NCBI GenBank assembly: GCA_934511465.1
Contig: CAKSWG010000012.1
Location: 1 to 51,914, forward strand
DNA from: an uncultured Faecalibacterium sp.
GTDB lineage: Bacteria; Bacillota; Clostridia; Oscillospirales; Ruminococcaceae
Reading direction: 5' to 3'
Length of the DNA: 51,914 bases
The number at the start of each line of letters is the position of its first letter. Position 1 is the first letter of the stretch. The notes under the pieces are model-generated. The model was given only the letters and a program-made list of their open reading frames with translations. It searched no databases and was not told where the DNA came from. The position numbers and the translations under genes were made by a program. This document shows positions 40,282 through 49,375 of the stretch, piece after piece.

Positions 40282-42380
40282 AAAAGAGAAATATCATCCA
40301 TTCTGCGTTAAGCCTGTCCCTGACAGCTGCCCTGTGCCTTTCCATGGCTGCCTGCGGCGGAACGCAGCCCCCTGCGGACAGCAGCGCCGCTTCGGCAGCT
40401 CCCGCACAGCCTGCTGCGGTACAGCCCGCGGCGGAGGAACCCACCTCTACGGCACTGCCCGTGAAAGCCCTGCACCCCAAGCAGGTAGATGAGAACCCCT
40501 ACATGGCAAAGAGCGATGCCAACATCCACCATGACGGCTACAATACTGACTCGACGGATGAGATCCTGCCGCTGGGCATCTACCCCGAGATCAACGTTTC
40601 CTACGAGAAAACGAACGCAAACGCTTCTCCCGCCATCTACTTTGACAGCTACGGTCATGCCGTTGTGCCGCTGCTTGGCGGCATCGCCATCCGGGATCTG
40701 AACGCCGAAGAAACAAAGACGCTCGGCTATTTCTCCCCGAAGAAGCATGATGGCGGCGGTTACGTTATCCAAAGCTCCTATACCTTCTTAGATGCGTCCA
40801 ACCGCATCGTCTGCCCCACGAGCAACAATCATGTGCTGATGCTCCGCGCAACAGACGAAAGCGGCAACGTGCTGCCCGAATTTGAAAAGGTGCTGGACAT
40901 TGATATCAAGGCTGCCGCCGAGGCTGCACTTGGCAAGGAGCTGACCCAGAATCTTCTGTCCGTGGTTTTTGATTATGACGGAAACCTCTGGTTTGCAACG
41001 GGCGGCTTCCGCATTTATCCGCAGCGCCAGCAGCAGGGCGTTATCGGCTATATTGCCCGTTCTGCCATTGATGCGATCCTGAACGGCGAGCAGACAGACC
41101 TTTCCAAGGCGGTCTTTGTCCACGAACTGACCCCCGGCGAGGGTGCAGAAAACGGCATCGCCGCCTCCAAGGAGGGTGCGGTCATCCTGACCAACCAGAA
41201 CTGCTATCTTCTGCGCGCAGAGGACGGCGTAAACGTTGTGTGGTGCACGCCGTACAAGAGCGCGGGCGCAAAGGTGAGCGGCGAAGGCGATAAGACCACC
41301 GGCGGCGGTCTTGCATGGGGCGGCGGCTGCTCTCCCACACTGACACCGAACCTTGTGCTGTTCACCGACAATCAGGACCCCGTGAACCTTCTTGCGCTCG
41401 ATATGAAGACCGGCGAGGTGGTGGCAAGCACCCCGGTGCTGGATGATCTGCCCGAGGGCTATCAGGTAGCCGTTGAGAACTCTGCCATCGTCTATGATGA
41501 CGGCGAAGGCACCGTAAGCACCATCGTCTGCAACTGGTTCGGCGCGGGCAACGCAGGTCTGGCAGACCCCAACAACGACTCCTCCATCCAGAGCTACGCC
41601 AACATCTATGACATGAACTGGCTGACGAAGGGCAACTGCATGATCGCGCCCGGCGTCGAACGTGTCGATACCATCAAAACCGATTCCGGCTATGAGATGA
41701 AAAGCGTCTGGTGCCGCAATGACTTGAGCGACACATCGATTATGAAGCTCTCCACAGCAACCGGCTATATTTACGGCTATGTGCAGGATGTGACCACCGG
41801 GATGTGGCAGTACATCGTGCTGGACTTTGAGACCGGCGAGACCGTTTTCACGATGGATGTTTCCAATAAATACGGTTACAACAACATGGCAATCGGGATG
41901 TACGCCGGCAACAGCGGCAACGCGCTCTACTGCCCGACCGGCTATCTGGAGCTGCTGCGCCTGCAGGACCGCTTTGTTTATCTGCCCGAAATGCCCTACC
42001 GCAAGGTCGATCTTGACAAGGCTGCACGGAACGTGCTGACGCAGGCACAGTTTGAACAGGACGGCGGCGAAGGCACTGTTGCAAGCTGGCGCAATACCGC
42101 GACAGTCGAAAACGTCCACCCCAACACCACCGTCGCCTTCCGCATGAACGACCTGTCCGGAAGCACCTCCGCGCTGACCCTCTACGCCTACGGCGCAGAC
42201 GGCAAGCTGGCGGAGGTCAGCAAAGAGCTGTGGACGATCACGGATGAAGCCGGGGCTGGCGTGGATACCCTGGCCGACGGCACACTGTATGAACTGCGTG
42301 TCAGCGTCGCAGACGGCGGTGCGTTCGACCTGAGCGAGGCGGAAAAGGAGATCAAAATTTCCGTTGTACTAGCGAAGTAA
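40278..42380 (+). CDS. Large lipoprotein of unknown function
   Basis: The 700-residue protein has a lipoprotein signal (SLTAALCLSMAACGG, lipidated Cys near residue 26) and an Ala/Pro linker. A long beta-rich body follows with repeated motifs such as VVFDYDGNLWFATGGFRIYP and YIVLDFETGETVFTMDVSN, which suggest a beta-propeller of PQQ or arylsulfotransferase type. The last 80 residues look like an Ig-type domain. It is anchored outside the cell. It is co-expressed with the pseudo-receiver and probably controlled by the divergent LytTR system. No catalytic residues are identified. Confidence 0.75.
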   Translation: MKKRNIIHSALSLSLTAALCLSMAACGGTQPPADSSAASAAPAQPAAVQPAAEEPTSTALPVKALHPKQVDENPYMAKSDANIHHDGYNTDSTDEILPLGIYPEINVSYEKTNANASPAIYFDSYGHAVVPLLGGIAIRDLNAEETKTLGYFSPKKHDGGGYVIQSSYTFLDASNRIVCPTSNNHVLMLRATDESGNVLPEFEKVLDIDIKAAAEAALGKELTQNLLSVVFDYDGNLWFATGGFRIYPQRQQQGVIGYIARSAIDAILNGEQTDLSKAVFVHELTPGEGAENGIAASKEGAVILTNQNCYLLRAEDGVNVVWCTPYKSAGAKVSGEGDKTTGGGLAWGGGCSPTLTPNLVLFTDNQDPVNLLALDMKTGEVVASTPVLDDLPEGYQVAVENSAIVYDDGEGTVSTIVCNWFGAGNAGLADPNNDSSIQSYANIYDMNWLTKGNCMIAPGVERVDTIKTDSGYEMKSVWCRNDLSDTSIMKLSTATGYIYGYVQDVTTGMWQYIVLDFETGETVFTMDVSNKYGYNNMAIGMYAGNSGNALYCPTGYLELLRLQDRFVYLPEMPYRKVDLDKAARNVLTQAQFEQDGGEGTVASWRNTATVENVHPNTTVAFRMNDLSGSTSALTLYAYGADGKLAEVSKELWTITDEAGAGVDTLADGTLYELRVSVADGGAFDLSEAEKEIKISVVLAK

Positions 42381-42389
42381 GACTCAAGG

Positions 42390-42423
42390 AAGGCTCCGGT
42401 GCCAAAAGCGCCGGAGCCTTCTT
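42390..42423 (+). terminator. Terminator of the lipoprotein operon
   Basis: AAGGCTCCGG and CCGGAGCCTT enclose an 11-base loop and are followed by CTTC. Confidence 0.7.
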
Positions 42424-42630
42424 CAGCCTGTCAAAAAACCACAAGGTCACCTCCCCGTTTCTGATATAATGAAAGAAACAGGGGTGTAAAGCATGCCTTA
42501 AATGATTTGCGCCCGTGCCAGCATAAATACATCACGTTTCCTCCTTTCAGGGGAATCAGGACTCACTCCAACCCTTCGAGCGCCATGGGCAATGCAGCGG
42601 CGCACAGCAGGCGCTTTTTTAAATCTCGGG
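42424..42630. other. Intergenic region
   Basis: It contains a TGATATAATG that looks like an orphan -10 and a CCTCCTTTC block, but no coding frame that I can support. Confidence 0.4.
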
Positions 42631-43590
42631 TCAGCCCACATCGGCGGCGAGCGCCTGCTCGATGAGCTTTTGCAGCGTCTCCGCCTGCTTCTTTTCCGTG
42701 ATGGCTCCTACGATGGGTTCACCCACGATATTGCCGTTGCGGTCGACCACATAGGTGGTGGGATAAGCAAAGATGTTGGTGGTAAACTTTCCCGCCTCAC
42801 CATCTGAGTCAAAATACACATTCTGATAGGTGGCGCCCTTCTTGGCCAGCACGTCCTTCGCCTCGGAAATCGCTGCCTCGTCGCCGTCCAGCGTGAAGGT
42901 GTTGACGCCGATGAGGGAGCCGCCCTTCTCCGCGAGTTCCTTATTCAGCGCGTCCAGCTCGGCAAGCTCTCCCACGCAGGGATTGCAGGTGGTGAACCAG
43001 AAATTCACTACGGTGACGGCGTTGCCGGAGAACAGCTCGTCGCTCTTCACCGTGTTGCCATCCAGGTCTTTACCCTCAAAGGCGGGGAACTTCTGCATAC
43101 TGCCGTCGTCGGGAGGGGTGCTCGTGTCGCTGCCCGCGGGCATACTCATATCGCCGTCCATGGATTTCTGCATGATCTCGGGATACTTCTCTTCCAACTC
43201 GGTCAGCTTGTTTTCAATATTGCTGATCTCCGTGGCCGACTCCTTCAGCCACTCATACTCCTTGTCGGTGAACTGCTCTTTCGCGGCCTCGACGGTATCC
43301 AGCAGGAAGTCGCCGTAGTTTTTCCCGTCCTCGATCATGGCCATGCCCTTGTCAGCCTCCATAAAGACCTTTTCCCACAGCTCGGCATTTTCCGACAGGA
43401 GCGCGTTTTCCCGCTCCAGCAGCTCCTTGTGCAGGGCGAGCGCCTCCTCGGCGGTTTTCGGCTCGCCGGTCATGGCGGAGCTGTCTCCGCTCATATCCGC
43501 CTGCTTGTCGTTGTCCTTTGCGCCGCAGGCTGCAAGGGAGAGCAGCATCATCGCGCACAGCATCAGAGCCAGTATCTTCTTTGCGTTCAT
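42631..43590 (-). CDS. TlpA/ResA-like thioredoxin lipoprotein
   Basis: The 319-residue protein has a lipoprotein signal (LMLCAMMLLSLAACG, Cys at about 22) and a Glu/Lys-rich helical segment at 45-135. A redoxin domain follows with the active-site CxxC in WFTTCNPCVGELAEL near residue 202 and a cis-Pro loop FAYPTTYVVDRNG. It acts outside the membrane in thiol-disulfide exchange. It is the last gene of a redox operon with the 4Fe-4S membrane protein. Confidence 0.9.
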   Translation of the reverse strand: MNAKKILALMLCAMMLLSLAACGAKDNDKQADMSGDSSAMTGEPKTAEEALALHKELLERENALLSENAELWEKVFMEADKGMAMIEDGKNYGDFLLDTVEAAKEQFTDKEYEWLKESATEISNIENKLTELEEKYPEIMQKSMDGDMSMPAGSDTSTPPDDGSMQKFPAFEGKDLDGNTVKSDELFSGNAVTVVNFWFTTCNPCVGELAELDALNKELAEKGGSLIGVNTFTLDGDEAAISEAKDVLAKKGATYQNVYFDSDGEAGKFTTNIFAYPTTYVVDRNGNIVGEPIVGAITEKKQAETLQKLIEQALAADVG

Positions 43591-43602
43591 ATTCGTTTCT
43601 CC

Positions 43603-44529
43603 TTAAGCTTTGTTGTTGTTTTCTCGCAGCGTCGCTGCGTTTTCTTTCTCTTTTCCATCGCCGAAGCCGTAGCGGAAGCACACGGCGTTCGTCGGACAGG
43701 CACGGATACACATCCCGCAGCGGATGCACTCGGTATGGTTGGGCGTTTTCGTCACATCCACGTCCATCTTGCAGGCTCTGGCGCATTTCCCACAGGAGAC
43801 GCACTTACTCTTGTCCACCTTCATCTGGAAAAGGGACACCCGGTTGAACAGGGCGTAGAACGCGCCCAGCGGGCATAGCCACTTGCAGAAGGGACGGTAG
43901 AACAGTACGCTCAGCGCGATCACCGACAGCAGGATGCTGAACTTCCATGTAAACAGCTTGCCCAGCGCCGCCCGGATGCCGGAATTGGCGAGGGACAGCG
44001 GGATGGCTCCCTCCAGCACGCCCTGGGGGCAGAGGTATTTGCAGAAGAAGGGGTCGCCCATGCCAACGTCGTTCACAAGGAACGCCGGCAGCAGGAGGAC
44101 CATCACCAGTAGGACAGCGTACTTGAGGTATGTCAGGGGCTTGAGTTTCTTTGTGGAGAGCTTCTTTGTCGGGATCTTATGCAGCAGCTCCTGAAACCAG
44201 CCGAAGGGACAGAGGAAGCCGCAGATAAAGCGCCCCAGCAGCACGCCCAGCAGAATGAGAAAGCCTGTGATATAATAGGAGAAGCTGAACTTGGACGAGC
44301 CCACCACTGCCTGAAACGCCCCGATGGGGCAGGCTCCGGAGGCCGCCGGACAGGAGTAGCAGTTCAGCCCCGGCACGCAGACGGTTTTCCCAGCGCCCTG
44401 ATACAGTCCTCCCTTGAGGAAGTTCGGCAGGTGCAGGTTGGTCAGCAGCGTCGCACCCGCCTGAATCCAGCCCCGGAAGCGGGACATGGTCTGCGAAACG
44501 CCTGAAAACTTTTTACCCAATACCCACAC
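43603..44529 (-). CDS. 4Fe-4S membrane protein, NapH-like
   Basis: The 308-residue protein has CYSCPAASGACPIG near residue 58, CGFLCPFGWFQE and CKYLCPQG and CKWLCPLGAF motifs between membrane helices, and two classic clusters at the end, CVSCGKCARACK and CIRCGMCIRACP. It probably passes electrons across the membrane to the TlpA-like partner. The start at GTG 44529 overlaps the CD1871A-like gene by 17 bases; ATG at 44487 is the alternative. Confidence 0.88.
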   Translation of the reverse strand: MWVLGKKFSGVSQTMSRFRGWIQAGATLLTNLHLPNFLKGGLYQGAGKTVCVPGLNCYSCPAASGACPIGAFQAVVGSSKFSFSYYITGFLILLGVLLGRFICGFLCPFGWFQELLHKIPTKKLSTKKLKPLTYLKYAVLLVMVLLLPAFLVNDVGMGDPFFCKYLCPQGVLEGAIPLSLANSGIRAALGKLFTWKFSILLSVIALSVLFYRPFCKWLCPLGAFYALFNRVSLFQMKVDKSKCVSCGKCARACKMDVDVTKTPNHTECIRCGMCIRACPTNAVCFRYGFGDGKEKENAATLRENNNKA

Positions 44530-44659
44530 ACTCCAGACATAATTTGATTGCTTTGCTCAGCACTGTCGCCGCCTCGCCCCGCCAGACGCCGAAGCACAGC
44601 ATGGCGACTCCGGCCATCAGCAGCGCGATCTGCGCCGCAGCCTTTTTCCCGCAGCTCAT
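44513..44659 (-). CDS. CD1871A family CXXC membrane peptide
   Basis: The 48-residue protein has one membrane helix (AQIALLMAGVAMLCFGVWRG) and the characteristic C-terminus CLECVGIG. This CXXC peptide occurs in Clostridia directly before a 4Fe-4S membrane protein and a TlpA-like protein, as here. A ribosome-like AAGGA lies before the ATG. It is the first gene of the redox operon. Confidence 0.85.
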   Translation of the reverse strand: MSCGKKAAAQIALLMAGVAMLCFGVWRGEAATVLSKAIKLCLECVGIG

Positions 44660-44706
44660 TTTTCATCATCCTTTCCGATTTTCTGCCCCCATCATAGCGC
44701 GGGAGA

Positions 44707-44738
44707 GTTAAAGTCTCTGTTAAGAACAAAAACTTAAC
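44707..44738. promoter_or_regulatory. Likely operator between redox operon and two-component genes
   Basis: GTTAAA and GTTAAG are direct repeats 12 bases apart, and GTTAAG/CTTAAC form a dyad with an 8-base centre. TATAAT at 44760-44765 leads into the regulator gene. OmpR-type regulators bind such direct repeats, so the site may control both directions. Confidence 0.45.
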
Positions 44739-44806
44739 GCAAACCTTATCTATTTTTGCTATAATAAAAACAACACAAAAACGGAGAAATAAAAAGGAGG
44801 GCTCAC

Positions 44807-45484
44807 ATGCACCTTTTAGTAATTGAAGACGAACGCGCTCTGTGTGAAACAATCGTCCGCAGCCTGCGGCGGCTGGCCTACAGCGTGGACTACTGCTACG
44901 ACGGGGAGAAGGCTCTGGAGTTGCTGGGCGTGGAGTGCTACGATTTGGTACTTCTTGATCTGAATCTGCCGAAAAAGGACGGCATGACGGTGCTGCGCGC
45001 CCTGCGGCAGACCGACCGAGAGACGCGGGTGCTGATCCTCTCCGCCCGCAGCGAGGTGGAGGACAAGGTGCAGGGGCTAGACGCCGGGGCAAACGACTAT
45101 CTTGCAAAGCCCTTTCATCTTGCCGAGCTGGAGGCCCGCATCCGCAGCCTGACATTGAGGCAGTTCACCCAGCAGGATGTGCTGCTAAGCTGCGGAGGCC
45201 TGAGCTTCGACACCCGCTCCCGCACCGCCGCCGTCAATGGGCAGACGCTGACGCTGACCCGTAAGGAAACGGGGATACTCGAATACCTGATGGTGCATCA
45301 GGGGCGGCCCGTGAGTCAGGAGGAGCTGATGGATCATGTTTGGGACAACAGCGTGGACAGCTTCAGCAATTCCATTCGCGTCCACATCTCCGCCCTGCGC
45401 AAAAAGCTCCGCGCCGTGCTGGGCTATGACCCCATCCGCAACCGCATCGGCGAGGGCTATCTGATGGGAGGCGAGGAGGAATGA
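44807..45484 (+). CDS. OmpR family response regulator
   Basis: The 225-residue protein has a receiver domain with the acidic EDE at 7-9, phosphoacceptor Asp in LVLLDLNLPKKDG and Lys in LAKPF, followed by a winged helix (residues 130-222, LTLTRKETGILEYLMVHQGR, RVHISALRKKLR). AAGGAGG lies seven bases before the ATG. It overlaps the kinase gene by ATGA and faces the redox operon. Confidence 0.95.
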   Translation: MHLLVIEDERALCETIVRSLRRLAYSVDYCYDGEKALELLGVECYDLVLLDLNLPKKDGMTVLRALRQTDRETRVLILSARSEVEDKVQGLDAGANDYLAKPFHLAELEARIRSLTLRQFTQQDVLLSCGGLSFDTRSRTAAVNGQTLTLTRKETGILEYLMVHQGRPVSQEELMDHVWDNSVDSFSNSIRVHISALRKKLRAVLGYDPIRNRIGEGYLMGGEEE

Positions 45485-46650
45485 AGCGGCTTTCCCTGCA
45501 GTGGCGCATCACGCTGATGTCCGTCCTGCTCATCGGCATCACCTGCGTGGCCATGAATCTGCTGCTGTGCTCCTCCGGTGTGTACTATATGGACACCATT
45601 GCGGACAGCTTACAGGGCGGCGGCACGGTGATCCTGAATGATGGCGGAGCGGCGAGCTTTGACCCGCAGCTCATAGCGCCCAACGAGGAGTTGACCATCG
45701 TCGTCGATGGGGTGCAGGGGCGCTTCCGCACCACCAACTGGTACATCACGGCGGCGGTAACGCTGCTCAGCGGCATCCTCGCCTATTTCGTCAGCGGACG
45801 CGCTCTCAAGCCCCTGCGCAGCTTTGCCTCGCAGGTGGAGCAGGTGCAGCTGAACAATCTTGCCGATATGAGGATCGATGAAGACGCCATTTCGGAGTTC
45901 CGGCAGCTGAGCCGCTCGTTCAACCAGATGCTGGAGCGGCTGAACAACGCCTTTGCCGCCCAGCGGCAGTTCACCGGCAACGCCGCCCACGAGCTGCGCA
46001 CGCCGCTGGCGCTGATGCAGGCGCAGCTGGAGCTGTTTTCCGCGGAGCATCCCGATGTGCGGCCGGAGACGGCGGAATTCCTCACGCTTTTGCGCGAGCA
46101 GACGGAGCGGCTGACGCAGATGACCAAGACGCTGCTGGAGATGAGCAATTTGCAGCAGGTGGCGCGGAACGAGCGGATCCAGCTCGCTCCCATGATCGAG
46201 GAGATCTTCACAGATCTTGCGCCACTCTCAGATAAGCTCGGCGTCACGCTGACGGCGGAGGGCGACGGCATTATGACCGGCAGCGATGCACTGATCTACC
46301 GGCTGATCTTCAACCTGACGGAGAATGCTGTCAAGTACAACCGGCCGGGTGGCTCGGTACGGGTTTCTGTCACTCAGGAGTTGGAAAAGCTCCTGCTCCG
46401 CGTCTCCGACACCGGCTGCGGCATCCCGGAGGTGTATCAGCGCAGTATCTTCCAGCCCTTCTTCCGGGTGGACAAGTCTCGCAGCCGCGAGTACGGCGGC
46501 GTGGGACTGGGACTTTCTCTGGTGTGGGAGATCGCCGATCTCCACGGCGGCTCCGTTTGGGTGGAGGAAAGCTCGGACAAGGGCACGACCATCACGGTGG
46601 AGCTGCCGGCAGGGGCGAAAAACAATTCCTCCGGCGCGGATATCCCATAA
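45481..46650 (+). CDS. Sensor histidine kinase, HAMP type
   Basis: The 389-residue protein has two membrane helices (about 10-30 and 87-102), with a short extracellular loop of about 55 residues between them. A HAMP-like segment follows, then the H-box GNAAHELRTPLALMQ near residue 170, an N-box NLTENAVKYNRPGG and G-boxes DTGCGIPEV and GGVGLGLSLVWEIA. It should phosphorylate the regulator just upstream. The short sensor loop suggests sensing at or in the membrane, possibly of redox or envelope state; inferred from the divergent operon. Confidence 0.93.
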   Translation: MKRLSLQWRITLMSVLLIGITCVAMNLLLCSSGVYYMDTIADSLQGGGTVILNDGGAASFDPQLIAPNEELTIVVDGVQGRFRTTNWYITAAVTLLSGILAYFVSGRALKPLRSFASQVEQVQLNNLADMRIDEDAISEFRQLSRSFNQMLERLNNAFAAQRQFTGNAAHELRTPLALMQAQLELFSAEHPDVRPETAEFLTLLREQTERLTQMTKTLLEMSNLQQVARNERIQLAPMIEEIFTDLAPLSDKLGVTLTAEGDGIMTGSDALIYRLIFNLTENAVKYNRPGGSVRVSVTQELEKLLLRVSDTGCGIPEVYQRSIFQPFFRVDKSRSREYGGVGLGLSLVWEIADLHGGSVWVEESSDKGTTITVELPAGAKNNSSGADIP

Positions 46651-46665
46651 TAGTCCTCGGCGGTT

Positions 46666-46850
46666 TCATGATGATTGTTTTTCAACCTCCACAATGTTAT
46701 CGCAGCAGCTCTCGATCAGCTCCCTGTCGTGGGTGATCACGAGAATGGTTCTGCCGCTCCGCACCTCGCTTTTCAGCCTTTCTGCGATCAGGCGCATAAT
46801 TCTGCCCGTCAAGACCGCTGGGTGACTCATCAAGAATCAGTATCCTTCCT
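46666..46850 (-). pseudogene. ABC transporter ATPase fragment, frameshifted
   Basis: Reading minus, GRILILDESPSGLDG is a Walker B and D-loop. After a frameshift the sequence continues RIMRLIAERLKSEVRSGRTI, LVITHDRELIESCCDNIVEV and stops at 46666. This is the last quarter of an Ecf/cobalt-type ABC ATPase; the rest is missing where the IS3 fragment begins. Confidence 0.7.
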
Positions 46851-46972
46851 TTGAAGCATTCTCCAAAGCTATTGCTGATTATATCGACTATTACAATAAC
46901 AGCAGGATCCAAGAGAAAACAAAATGGATGCCTCCCTCTAAATTCAGGGAAGCATCCATGATGGAAGCTTAA
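46826..46972 (+). pseudogene. IS3 family transposase C-terminal fragment
   Basis: The frame FEAFSKAIADYIDYYNNSRI and QEKTKWMPPSKFREASMMEA then stop is the end of an IS3-type integrase-core transposase. Only about 45 residues remain. The join with the ABC fragment lies near 46850. No inverted repeats were identified. Confidence 0.75.
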
Positions 46973-47090
46973 TTATTCAATTTTGAACCGGTGTCCAGAA
47001 AACCGGGTACATATCAAAAAAGAACCTCCTTTTGCTATAATTAGAAGCGGGTAACGCCAACCGCATAGGACCTTTGGTTCGGCCTACTTT

Positions 47091-47330
47091 TTGGAGCTGG
47101 GCCTCTCGTGCCAGCAGCTCGAACAGAATATCCCGGCCCTCTTCACCGACCCCGCGTGCGGCCATGTGCTGCGGGCGAAAGGCTTCGTACAGGACGAGAA
47201 CGGCTGGGTGGAGCTGAACGCCACCGCCGACGGCCTGACGGCAAACGCTATCCCCAAGGGGCAGGAAGTGCTCATCGTGATCGGGGAGGGGCTGGAGAAA
47301 GAACGGATTGAGGTGAGATTAAAGGGGTAA
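47091..47330 (+). pseudogene. CobW-type GTPase C-terminal fragment
   Basis: A 79-residue frame contains HVLRAKGFVQDENGWVELNA and later LIVIGEGLEKERIEVRLKG, the CobW C-terminal domain pattern of G3E metallochaperone GTPases. The N-terminal GTPase part is absent and no ribosome site is seen, so it is a remnant beside the IS3 fragment. Confidence 0.6.
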
Positions 47331-47432
47331 GGCGGATCCCCCGTATATCGTTGTATCTTTCCATAAATAGTTTGTCTCCCGCCCAAAGTAGGCGTATAAT
47401 AGGGGAAAAGAAACGCTAAAGGAGAATCCCCT

Positions 47433-48071
47433 ATGAACGGCACCGCATTGCGCAAACCGACTGCCCGGCGGGTGGTGGGCATGGTGGCGGGCATCGTCAT
47501 CATCGCCCTTGGCATTGCGCTTTTCAAGCAGTCCCACCTCGGCAACGACTCCATCAGCGCCCTGAACATGCGGCTGGCGGAGCTGCTCGGCATCTCGCTG
47601 GGCACCCAGAACCTGTGCACGAACATCCTGTTTTTCCTGCTGGAATTCTGGTTCGGGCGCAAGTACATCGGCCTTGGCACCTTCGTCAACGGCATCTGCA
47701 TCGGGTACATCGTCACGGCGTTCTATGACCCCATTCACGCCCACTTCGGCGACGCGCCGTCGCTGGCGGTGCAGTTGGCGTGGGTCATCGCGGCGGTGCT
47801 GGTCACGGCGCTGGGCGCTTCGCTCTACCAGACCGCCGACCTCGGCATCGCGCCCTACGATTACCTTTCCCTCGGTCTGCGGGACTACACACCCTGCCCG
47901 TACTTCGGGTGCCGCATCTTCACCGATGCGCTCAGCGCCCTGCTGTGCTGGCTGCTGGGTGGCCTTGTGGGCCTTGGCACCTTGATCTGTGCGTTCTGCC
48001 TTGGGCCCTTCATCCAGTTCTTCGATCGGACGTTCTCCCAGAAGGTGCTGCAATACAAACCGAACAATTGA
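47433..48071 (+). CDS. YczE/YitT-like integral membrane protein
   Basis: The 212-residue protein has five hydrophobic helices (about 15-35, 60-75, 80-105, 115-135, 160-195) and motifs KQSHLGNDSISALNMRLAEL and LGIAPYDYLSLGL, which match the YczE (DUF6198) family of unknown transporters. AAAGGAG precedes the ATG. It is followed by a strong terminator and appears to be a single-gene unit. Confidence 0.85.
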   Translation: MNGTALRKPTARRVVGMVAGIVIIALGIALFKQSHLGNDSISALNMRLAELLGISLGTQNLCTNILFFLLEFWFGRKYIGLGTFVNGICIGYIVTAFYDPIHAHFGDAPSLAVQLAWVIAAVLVTALGASLYQTADLGIAPYDYLSLGLRDYTPCPYFGCRIFTDALSALLCWLLGGLVGLGTLICAFCLGPFIQFFDRTFSQKVLQYKPNN

Positions 48072-48073
48072 GA

Positions 48074-48115
48074 AACCCCGCGGCGTCAAATCATACGCTG
48101 CGGGGGTCTTTTTTA
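48074..48115 (+). terminator. Terminator after the YczE-like gene
   Basis: ACCCCGCGGCGT and ACGCTGCGGGGGT form a stem followed by CTTTTTT. Confidence 0.88.
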
Positions 48116-48248
48116 TTGCTGCCGTTAAGCAGAAAATGAAAATGAAGGAGATTTATCTTTCAAAACCGCCTGTGGATTGCTGCGGCGATGGGGAGCCATA
48201 ACAAACCCATCAGACAGGCTTTGGAAGAAGTAAATTTTTCGAATCTGC

Positions 48249-48277
48249 TTGTAGAAAACGGCGGTCTATGGTAGCAT
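48249..48277 (+). promoter_or_regulatory. Promoter of the isochorismatase-macro-SfsA operon
   Basis: TTGTAG, 17 bases and TAGCAT lie 30 bases before the first gene start. Confidence 0.5.
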
Positions 48278-48307
48278 GAAATCAAAGAAAAACAGGAGGG
48301 CTTACAC

Positions 48308-48835
48308 ATGGTTTTACTGGTTGTGGATACACAGAAAGGTATCGTGGATGAACGCCTGTATGCGTTTGAAAAGTTTGTCAGCAACATCAGGAAACTGATC
48401 CGGACTGCCCGCGAACAGGGAATCGAGGTCGTCTATGTCCAGCATGACGATGGGCCCGGCACCGGTTTCTCCATCGGGGACGATGAATTCGAGGTCTATT
48501 CCGGGTTTGCACCGCTGCTGACTGAAAAACGGTTCGTCAAAACCGTATGCAGTGCGTTCAAAAAAGAAAGCGGTCTGCTGGAATATCTGACGGAAAAGGG
48601 CGAAAAAGATGTGATGGTCTGCGGCATCATGACGGACTTCTGCATCAATGCAACGGTGGAGGCGGGCTTTGAGCATGGCCTGCACATGATCGTTCCTGCC
48701 TATGCAAATTCCACGCAGGACAACGAGTACATGACAGGGGAGCAGAGCTACCACTATTACAATGAGTTCCTCTGGCCGGACCGCTATGCCGATTGTGTGC
48801 CCATGGACAAGGCGCTGGAGCTGCTCAAAAAGTGA
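48308..48835 (+). CDS. Isochorismatase-like cysteine hydrolase
   Basis: The 175-residue protein has the family triad: Asp in [11 protein letters not shown], Lys in FVKTVCSAF near residue 78, and the nucleophile Cys in [16 protein letters not shown] near 116. Relatives hydrolyse nicotinamide or other amides. It heads an operon with a macro-domain gene, so a link to NAD or ADP-ribose metabolism is possible, but the substrate cannot be read. AGGAGG precedes the ATG. Confidence 0.9.
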   Translation: MVLLVVDTQKGIVDERLYAFEKFVSNIRKLIRTAREQGIEVVYVQHDDGPGTGFSIGDDEFEVYSGFAPLLTEKRFVKTVCSAFKKESGLLEYLTEKGEKDVMVCGIMTDFCINATVEAGFEHGLHMIVPAYANSTQDNEYMTGEQSYHYYNEFLWPDRYADCVPMDKALELLKK

Positions 48836-48845
48836 GGTGTTTACA

Positions 48846-49364
48846 ATGATTTCTGAAAAAGTAAAAAATCAGATTCAAGTGGTGCAGGGTGATATTACCA
48901 AACTGGACTGTGACGGCATCGTGAATGCGGCCAATCGCAGTCTGCTGGGTGGCGGCGGTGTGGATGGTGCCATCCACCGGGCAGCAGGGCCGGAACTGTT
49001 GGCGGAGTGCCGCACGCTGCACGGCTGCCGCACCGGAGAAGCAAAAATCACTAAGGGCTACCGGTTGAAAGCAAAGTATATCATTCATACGGTAGGGCCG
49101 ATTTATTCCGGCACAGCAGAGGATGCCGCGCAGCTGGCGGACTGCTACCGCAATTCGCTGAACCTTGCCAAAGAGCATGATGTCCACAGCATTGCGTTCC
49201 CGGCAATTTCGACCGGCGTGTATGGCTACCCGCTGGAAGATGCCACGGAGATTGCAGTCAAAACAGTGGCACAGTGGCTGGAAGATCACGCGGATTACGC
49301 CATGCAGGTGATTTTCTGCTGCTTCGATGCCCGGACGGAGCGGGTGTATCAGGCAAGGCTGTAA
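48846..49364 (+). CDS. Macro domain ADP-ribose hydrolase
   Basis: The 172-residue protein is one macro domain: [30 protein letters not shown] (in parts [24 protein letters not shown]), the [12 protein letters not shown] loop near residue 119, and a C-terminal VIFCCFD. The GGGGVD motif with Asn fits O-acetyl-ADP-ribose deacetylases of the MacroD/YmdB type. GAGGTG is eight bases before the ATG, ten bases after the hydrolase gene, so both are co-expressed. Confidence 0.93.
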   Translation: MISEKVKNQIQVVQGDITKLDCDGIVNAANRSLLGGGGVDGAIHRAAGPELLAECRTLHGCRTGEAKITKGYRLKAKYIIHTVGPIYSGTAEDAAQLADCYRNSLNLAKEHDVHSIAFPAISTGVYGYPLEDATEIAVKTVAQWLEDHADYAMQVIFCCFDARTERVYQARL

Positions 49365-49375
49365 CCGGAAGAGGT

